Assembly: GCA_002496425.1 (NCBI GenBank)
Contig: DAJS01000024.1
Location: 34,339 to 43,259 of the forward strand
Direction: 5' to 3'
Length of the DNA stretch: 8,921 nucleotides
DNA from: Acidilobaceae archaeon UBA162
Lineage (GTDB): Archaea; Thermoproteota; Thermoprotei_A; Sulfolobales; Acidilobaceae
Part shown: piece by piece, positions 4,443 to 8,921 of the stretch
Position numbering within the stretch: the stretch's first letter is position 1
How the letters are laid out: every line of letters begins with the position of its first letter
Notes under the pieces: model-generated
The model's input: the letters and a program-made list of their open reading frames with translations, nothing else
What the model was told of the DNA's origin: nothing
The model's database searches: none
Made by a program: the position numbers and the translations under genes

Positions 4443-5177
4443 TTGAGGTTGAGTGACGACTGTGCCAGCAGGCGATGTCGCTCCGTAGTCTTGCTCTTTC
4501 GCGACCAGAGCCTACTGCCAAAGGCAATGGTTGACGTTGCTAACGGTGGCAGAGCCACTTATCTGAGGCTCAGGAGCCTGGCAGACGAGCTCCTTAAGGT
4601 GCTGGTAGACAGCTATGAGGCCTCCGTGACTCTACCGCGCAACGTGAGGCTTCCCGACGAGTTCAGACTCTTGGCATGGCCAGATATCGTTGACGAACAG
4701 CTTGGCCTCTACGGTCTGATCCTCTACTCCTGGTTCCCGTTCTCAATATTCAAGAAGGACCATAAGAGCGAGTATGAGCCGCTGGAGATAGTGTTCCATA
4801 AGTCCAAGGATGGCTACAGGCCCATCTACGCCTATGGGCGCGTACACTATGACATATGCGAGTACAGGATAGACCACTTGAGCAGGATTGATATAATGTA
4901 CTTCTTCCATGGGCACACGCCCTTTATAGATGGCGTAGGATACGTGAGGGTGCTGTGTCCCAAGACCCGCTCGAGCAAGCGCAAGGTAGGGCGTAGGTAC
5001 TGGAACAGGATTTGGCTGGCATCAGGCAAGATCTTCCTTAAGGCCACTAGGCCCTTTAAGGTAAGCCTCTCCAGACTGGCCAGCATAGGTGTGCTCAAGG
5101 TCATGGAATGCCCTGACGATGGCTCCGTTAACCTGGTCAGGTCAATCATAAGACCTCTTTACATTAATCCGCCATAG
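4443..5177 (+). CDS. Conserved-looking protein of unknown function
   Basis: I do not recognise this protein. From the first possible start it has 244 residues, with no signal peptide, transmembrane segment or nucleotide-binding motif. The middle (about 95-170) is rich in aromatic residues and histidine: YSWFPFSIF, YEPLEIVFH, PIYAYGRVHYDICEYR, then FFHGHTPF. A basic stretch (KTRSSKRKVGRRYW) follows. The charged, well-spaced H/D/E residues would suit a metal or nucleic-acid role, but that is speculation. Codon use matches its neighbours, so it looks native. The start is undecided: TTG 4443, TTG 4449 (AAGGTG eight bases upstream, the best ribosome site) or ATG 4527, which would remove 28 residues that include a Cys/Arg-rich stretch. 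It follows alaX on the same strand with no clear promoter between, so an operon is likely. Confidence 0.75.
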   Translation: MRLSDDCASRRCRSVVLLFRDQSLLPKAMVDVANGGRATYLRLRSLADELLKVLVDSYEASVTLPRNVRLPDEFRLLAWPDIVDEQLGLYGLILYSWFPFSIFKKDHKSEYEPLEIVFHKSKDGYRPIYAYGRVHYDICEYRIDHLSRIDIMYFFHGHTPFIDGVGYVRVLCPKTRSSKRKVGRRYWNRIWLASGKIFLKATRPFKVSLSRLASIGVLKVMECPDDGSVNLVRSIIRPLYINPP

Positions 5178-5186
5178 GTATCAGTA

Positions 5187-5196
5187 GCTTAATACT
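5187..5196 (+). promoter_or_regulatory. TATA-like box of the glycogen synthase gene
   Basis: GCTTAATACT is centred about 27 nt before 5219, giving a leader of roughly eight bases before the TTG at 5227. It indicates that the glucan genes form their own transcription unit, separate from alaX. Confidence 0.5.
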
Positions 5197-5226
5197 AGCT
5201 AGAGATGTGTAGCCTAGGTAGCACGC

Positions 5227-6813
5227 TTGCCTGCAAGGCTTGTGGCGCCTAGAAGCATCAGGAGGGTCTGGATACTGACCTTCGAGTTGTCGCCGATAGT
5301 CAAGGTTGGGGGTCTGGGCGAGGCCGTAAGGTCCTTTGCTAGGTCACTTGCCTCTGAGGGCCTTGACGTCACAGTTATGATGCCCTCCCACGGGAGGCAC
5401 CTTGACTTAGGCGTTAGAAACAGGTACGGGCTCAGGCCACTCGACTTCATGATTTGCGGCGAGAGAAGAGGGCTGGACGGCAAAGGGTATGGATATTGTC
5501 TGGGCGCTGAAGAGGGGCAGGTGGACAATATTAGGGTAATCATGTTTAAGGGTCTTGATTACGTCACAGGTTCAGTGTTCGACTCATGGCATCCCTACAG
5601 CTACGTTGAGGAGAAGGCGGCCATGCTAACCAGAGCTATTAAGGCATTCTCATGGAACGAAGTGCCTCCTGACCTTGTTCATGTGAATGATTGGCACACG
5701 GTGTTGGCAGGTGTAGCGCTAAGGGATGAGTTTGAGAAGAGGGGCTTCGCAATACCGGTTCTCTTCACCATACACCTGAGCGGCTCGCCGAGCTTTCCAT
5801 GGCACTACGCATCCCCAAACTGGGCTGGCCTAGACGAGGATCCTCACCTGGTCTGGAGGGTGTGGCGCCATGAGCTAGTTCTTAACAAGGCTCTCTGGGA
5901 CTCAGTAGGTGGCAACGTCGAGCTATTTGGAGTTCACAGCGCTGACGCAGTACAGACTGTAAGCTACTCCTATCTTGAGGAGCTCAAGGGTAAGTATGGC
6001 ACCTGGATAGCAGGAAAGTCCTGTGTAGCCTACAACTCGACTGACTGGTCTATAGATGAGGTGGATGCGTGGCTGAAGAGCAATTATGGTAGCATTAACA
6101 GAGAAGTAGCATATGAGATAATCGAGAGGTATGTTAGGCCAGGCTCCATGGGCTCGGTGGATAGCACTGACAGACCGCTCGTACTGTTTGCCGGCAGACT
6201 AACGTCACAGAAGGGTGCAGACCTTGCCGTGAGGGCTCTTGACCATGCGCCTAGCGTTAACCTCGTGCTTCTTGGAATCCCTGTGGGTGACTATGGCTAC
6301 GAGCAGTACCTAAGGTCGCTGATCTCAGAGCGCAACGGCAGGGTGATAATGACAACTAACAGGGTGCCTGATATGGCCTATAGGGCGCTGGTGAGACTCT
6401 CATCCGCGGTGGTGGTGCCATCAAGATGGGAGCCATTCGGCCTTGTTGCCGTCGAGTCCCTAGCCGTGGGCACCCCAGTAATAGCGACGTCTGTTGGAGG
6501 CCTAAGGGAAATAGTAACTGACCTAAGGAGTGGTCATGGTGACGGCCTTCTTACGAGACCTGAAGACCCTGTTGAGCTTGGGAACGCCATGGAGTCTCTA
6601 GCACATATTATGTGGGATCATGACATAAGTAAGGTACCAATCCCTGAGCTAAGGACCATGGCTAAGGAGAACCCAACGTTAGACTCCGACATAAGCTCCT
6701 TCGCTATGAGTCGTGTTGAAAGGGACTTCAGGCCCAGCTCAACTGCCAAGCAATTACTTAAATGCTATGAGCTCGCCAGGACCATGGCTTATTACAGGGC
6801 GATAAGTTCATGA
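5227..6813 (+). CDS. glgA: Glycogen synthase, archaeal GT5 type
   Basis: 528 residues with the two-domain GT-B fold. The N-terminal domain opens with WILTFELSPIVKVGGLGEAV (15-34), carrying the GT5 hallmark K-x-G-G-L (26-30) that grips the nucleotide-sugar phosphates. VHVNDWHT (151-158) contains the conserved active-site histidine. In the C-terminal domain, FAGRLTSQKG (321-330) provides R324 and K329, and E402-PFGLVAV-E410 is the E-x7-E motif. The enzyme transfers glucose from ADP- or UDP-glucose to the non-reducing end of alpha-1,4-glucan in the cytoplasm; KVGGLGEAV closely resembles the Sulfolobus enzyme as I recall it. The C-terminal tail after about 470 is alpha-helical and lineage-specific. 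The start is TTG 5227; GTG 5242 is an in-frame alternative. Its stop overlaps the next start (ATGA), implying translational coupling with the GH57 gene. Confidence 0.93.
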   Translation: MPARLVAPRSIRRVWILTFELSPIVKVGGLGEAVRSFARSLASEGLDVTVMMPSHGRHLDLGVRNRYGLRPLDFMICGERRGLDGKGYGYCLGAEEGQVDNIRVIMFKGLDYVTGSVFDSWHPYSYVEEKAAMLTRAIKAFSWNEVPPDLVHVNDWHTVLAGVALRDEFEKRGFAIPVLFTIHLSGSPSFPWHYASPNWAGLDEDPHLVWRVWRHELVLNKALWDSVGGNVELFGVHSADAVQTVSYSYLEELKGKYGTWIAGKSCVAYNSTDWSIDEVDAWLKSNYGSINREVAYEIIERYVRPGSMGSVDSTDRPLVLFAGRLTSQKGADLAVRALDHAPSVNLVLLGIPVGDYGYEQYLRSLISERNGRVIMTTNRVPDMAYRALVRLSSAVVVPSRWEPFGLVAVESLAVGTPVIATSVGGLREIVTDLRSGHGDGLLTRPEDPVELGNAMESLAHIMWDHDISKVPIPELRTMAKENPTLDSDISSFAMSRVERDFRPSSTAKQLLKCYELARTMAYYRAISS

Positions 6814-8207
6814 CAGAGCGCGTGATTTTCTTCTTTGAGGTCCATCAGCCAAGGAGGCTTAAGAAACTCTTCGACTTCTCGCCGGCTAACATGCCGGAGC
6901 GCCTAGAGGACATGTTCGATGATGCCGCAAATGATGGAATACTTGACAGGGTAGTCAGGAAGGCCTACATGCCCGCATCCAGGGCGCTTTACGAGTCCCT
7001 AAGCAGGCTCAAGGGTTACAGGGTTACAATGAGCTTCTCGGGCCTACTTTTAGAGGCCGTGAGGAGGCGCCACCCGGACCTGCTGAGGCTTTGGCAGGAC
7101 ATGGTCTCAAAGGGCATGGTTGAGCCCTCGGCACAGACTTACTATCACTCGCTGGCCTGGCTCATAGACAGGTCCGAGTTCAGGGAGCAAGTAAGGATGC
7201 AGGCGGAGCTAATAGAGGAGCTGTTCGGCGTGAAACCCTCAGTAGCCGAGAATACGGAGTTCATATATAATAATGACATAGGGTGCGAGCTCTATGATAT
7301 GGGCTTCAAGACTGTAATGACTGAAGGGTTCGGAGATATTCTGGGATGGCGCTCGCCAAACTATGTCTACTCTAATCCTCTCTGCCCGGTGAAGCTCCTG
7401 TTGAGAAACTACATGCTGAGCGACGACATAGGCTTCCGCTTCAGCAACAGGAGCTGGGTGGGGTTCCCTCTTACGGCAGACAAGTACAGCCAGTGGGTTC
7501 GTGATACGCCCGGCGATCTGGTGGTGGTGGCATTGGACTATGAGACCTTTGGGGAACACCACTGGCCTGAGACTGGAATACACGAGTTCCTCAGATGGTT
7601 GCCAATCGAGTTAAGCAAAAGAGGTGTAAGGATGATATCTGCCTCTGACGCCGCCTCAGAGCTAGAGGTCAAGGATTACGTTGACGTGCCGCCATGGCGC
7701 ACCATAAGTTGGGCTGATGAAAGAGACCTGTCGGCTTGGACTGGTAATCCGATGCAAGCAGAAGCCCTGAGAGAGCTCAGGAGGATGTACTACTTTGCTA
7801 GGGCCCTGGGCGGCGAGGTACTAAGCTATTGGAGACTGATGTCCATAAGCGATCACTTTTATTATATGGCTACTAAGATGGGTCCCACGGGTGAGGTTCA
7901 TAGCTACTTCAGTCACCTTGGCTCAGCCTACCAAGCCTATGCTACCTACTCGATGGCACTTCACTCGCTTGCGATAAAAATAAGGGATGGGCTCCACACC
8001 GACCCATGCGCTGCCCTGAGAGTCATGCTGCCAGACGAGCTCTGCTTCAGGCTCCCGCAGGGTCGACAATTATGCAGTATTAAGGAGCTAAGGGAAGTTG
8101 TTGGGAACATAAGGGAGCTAGAGGAATCCATAGGCCGTTGGCTCAGTGATGTCTTTGGTCTAAGCATTAATGACGTGGTGAGGTTAGAGAACCATTGCAG
8201 ATCATAA
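6810..8207 (+). CDS. GH57 family glucan-active enzyme (alpha-amylase / glucanotransferase type)
   Basis: 465 residues. All GH57 landmarks are present: HQP at 12-14 in the first strand; the YYHSL region (111-115); AENTEFIYN (146-154), whose E150 should be the nucleophile; ALDYETFGEHHW (241-252), whose D243 should be the acid/base; and W301 to N313 (WADE, then AWTGNPMQ), the fifth conserved region. Residues after about 320 form the helical C-terminal region usual in this family. There is no signal peptide, so it acts inside the cell on stored glucan. GH57 includes alpha-amylases, 4-alpha-glucanotransferases, branching enzymes and amylopullulanases; the motifs do not decide, but the ATGA overlap with glycogen synthase points to branching, trimming or chain-length control of the same polymer. 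The ATG start is fixed by that overlap. Confidence 0.9.
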   Translation: MTERVIFFFEVHQPRRLKKLFDFSPANMPERLEDMFDDAANDGILDRVVRKAYMPASRALYESLSRLKGYRVTMSFSGLLLEAVRRRHPDLLRLWQDMVSKGMVEPSAQTYYHSLAWLIDRSEFREQVRMQAELIEELFGVKPSVAENTEFIYNNDIGCELYDMGFKTVMTEGFGDILGWRSPNYVYSNPLCPVKLLLRNYMLSDDIGFRFSNRSWVGFPLTADKYSQWVRDTPGDLVVVALDYETFGEHHWPETGIHEFLRWLPIELSKRGVRMISASDAASELEVKDYVDVPPWRTISWADERDLSAWTGNPMQAEALRELRRMYYFARALGGEVLSYWRLMSISDHFYYMATKMGPTGEVHSYFSHLGSAYQAYATYSMALHSLAIKIRDGLHTDPCAALRVMLPDELCFRLPQGRQLCSIKELREVVGNIRELEESIGRWLSDVFGLSINDVVRLENHCRS

Positions 8208-8238
8208 ACAACTGCCTACCCATGCATGTACACTAGAC

Positions 8239-8250
8239 AAAACTTAAGTA
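8239..8250 (+). promoter_or_regulatory. TATA-like box of the nucleotidyltransferase gene
   Basis: AAAACTTAAGTA is centred about 26 nt before 8271, giving a short leader that still includes GGGG (8274-8277), a plausible ribosome site for GTG 8283. The gene therefore probably has its own promoter within the 75-base gap after the GH57 gene. Confidence 0.5.
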
Positions 8251-8282
8251 CGTTCCCAACTAGTAACAGGTTAGGGGTTCTT

Positions 8283-8921
8283 GTGCCAGCTGTGAAGAAA
8301 GCCGCAATACCAATAGGAGGCCTTGGAACAAGACTATATCCATTCACCGTCGACGCATCAAAACCTATGGTGAGGTTCCTTAACAGGTTTATAATAGACT
8401 TCATACTCAATGAGCTGGCACTTCAGGGCATAGATGAGGTGTTCCTGGGGGTTAGCGGCTTCTACAACTACAGGGATCTCTATGATCACCTTGGCGAGAG
8501 GTTCTCAGTCAGAGTTGAGAATAATAGAAAGGAGACGCTGAAGCTCAGGTACCAGCCCAATATACCTAGCGTTGGTAATGCACATTCTGTTGCAATACTG
8601 GCCGACTACTACGATATTAATGAGCCGCTGCTAATAGTCCAAAGCGACACAATAGTAAGTCTTGACCTAGCAGACCTCATAAAGCAGCACGAGAAGTCCG
8701 AGGCTTCCATGACCATAGCGCTGTCGGAAGTATCTGACAAGGAGTACCTCAGACAGCTGGGTGTTGCCAAGCTAAGGCCAGATATGAGTATTGAGTACTT
8801 TGTCGAGAAGCCCTCAGACCCAGAGAAGGCTCCCTCGAACCTAGCTAACACCGGCGTGTACCTGCTGTCCGATGATGTCGTGAAGTTCCTTAGGTCCGAT
8901 GAGTTCAGGAATATGGTCAGC
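8283..8921 (+). CDS. NDP-sugar pyrophosphorylase (sugar-1-phosphate nucleotidyltransferase), 3' end outside window
   Basis: 213 codons are visible without a stop before the right edge. The N-terminal signature IPIGGLGTRLYPFT (9-22) followed by SKPM (26-29) is the nucleotide-binding loop of the family (usual form GxGTRLxPLTxxxPKPM; Ser replaces the first Pro). GNAHS (98-102) takes the place of the GTAGA-type loop, D122 in QSDT is the expected metal ligand, VEKP is at 174-177 and NTGVYLL at 189-195. The family makes NDP-sugars from sugar-1-phosphate and NTP in the cytoplasm; next to glycogen synthase the natural product would be ADP- or UDP-glucose, though dTDP-glucose or GDP-mannose synthesis is not excluded. 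GTG 8283 has GGGG five bases upstream. GTG 8292 (giving MKKAAIPIGG) matches the usual family N-terminus. A C-terminal hexapeptide-repeat domain, if any, lies beyond the edge. Confidence 0.88.
   Translation, partial: MPAVKKAAIPIGGLGTRLYPFTVDASKPMVRFLNRFIIDFILNELALQGIDEVFLGVSGFYNYRDLYDHLGERFSVRVENNRKETLKLRYQPNIPSVGNAHSVAILADYYDINEPLLIVQSDTIVSLDLADLIKQHEKSEASMTIALSEVSDKEYLRQLGVAKLRPDMSIEYFVEKPSDPEKAPSNLANTGVYLLSDDVVKFLRSDEFRNMVS

Noticed and set aside
4261..4558. Two minus-strand open frames across the alaX end and the next gene's start
   Set aside because: No recognisable motif or ribosome site, and they oppose well-supported plus-strand coding.
7239..7583. Minus-strand open frame of 114 codons
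   Set aside because: Lies fully inside the GH57 gene, whose motifs are all intact in the other frame.

Overview
The window looks like a piece of a thermophilic crenarchaeal chromosome, probably Acidilobales or Desulfurococcales-like, although I cannot confirm the genus from sequence alone. The evidence is a tRNA gene with a tiny bulge-helix-bulge (BHB) intron and no encoded CCA, TATA-like boxes about 26 nt before many genes, mostly GTG/TTG starts, AGG and ATA as favoured codons, a free-standing AlaX editing protein, and a glycogen synthase / GH57 pair like those of Sulfolobales. No mobile element, CRISPR array or prophage is visible.

Left part (1-3184), mostly minus strand. The window opens inside a tRNA-Glu(UUC) gene cut by the left edge. 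Upstream of it on the same strand are a GalE-like sugar-nucleotide epimerase, a small class I SAM-dependent methyltransferase and a fold-type I PLP aminotransferase of the 2-aminoadipate/aromatic family. The two short gaps beside the methyltransferase each hold a well-formed candidate C/D box guide sRNA, one on each strand. Each has C, D', C' and D boxes, two guides of 12-13 nt and a TATA-like box about 26 nt before its predicted 5' end. One guide of the first sRNA is complementary, in the exact N+5 register, to the anticodon loop of the tRNA-Glu at the window edge and would place a 2'-O-methyl on wobble U34. One guide of the second sRNA fits the anticodon arm expected for tRNA-Trp(CCA), with C34 as the target. 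These two RNAs are the most interesting content of the window.

Middle (3185-5177), plus strand. A tRNA-Thr(CGU) gene has a 20-nt intron with a perfect BHB motif. A roughly 280-base gap without a recognised gene follows, then alaX (hydrolysis of mischarged tRNA-Ala) and a protein of unknown function that probably shares alaX's transcript.

Right part (5227-8921), plus strand: a polyglucan locus. A GT5 glycogen synthase overlaps a GH57 glucan-active enzyme by ATGA, so the two are probably translationally coupled. After 75 bases comes an NDP-sugar pyrophosphorylase cut by the right edge. Together they could make NDP-glucose, polymerise it and remodel or degrade the glucan. The epimerase on the left also handles nucleotide sugars, but nothing visible ties it to this locus.
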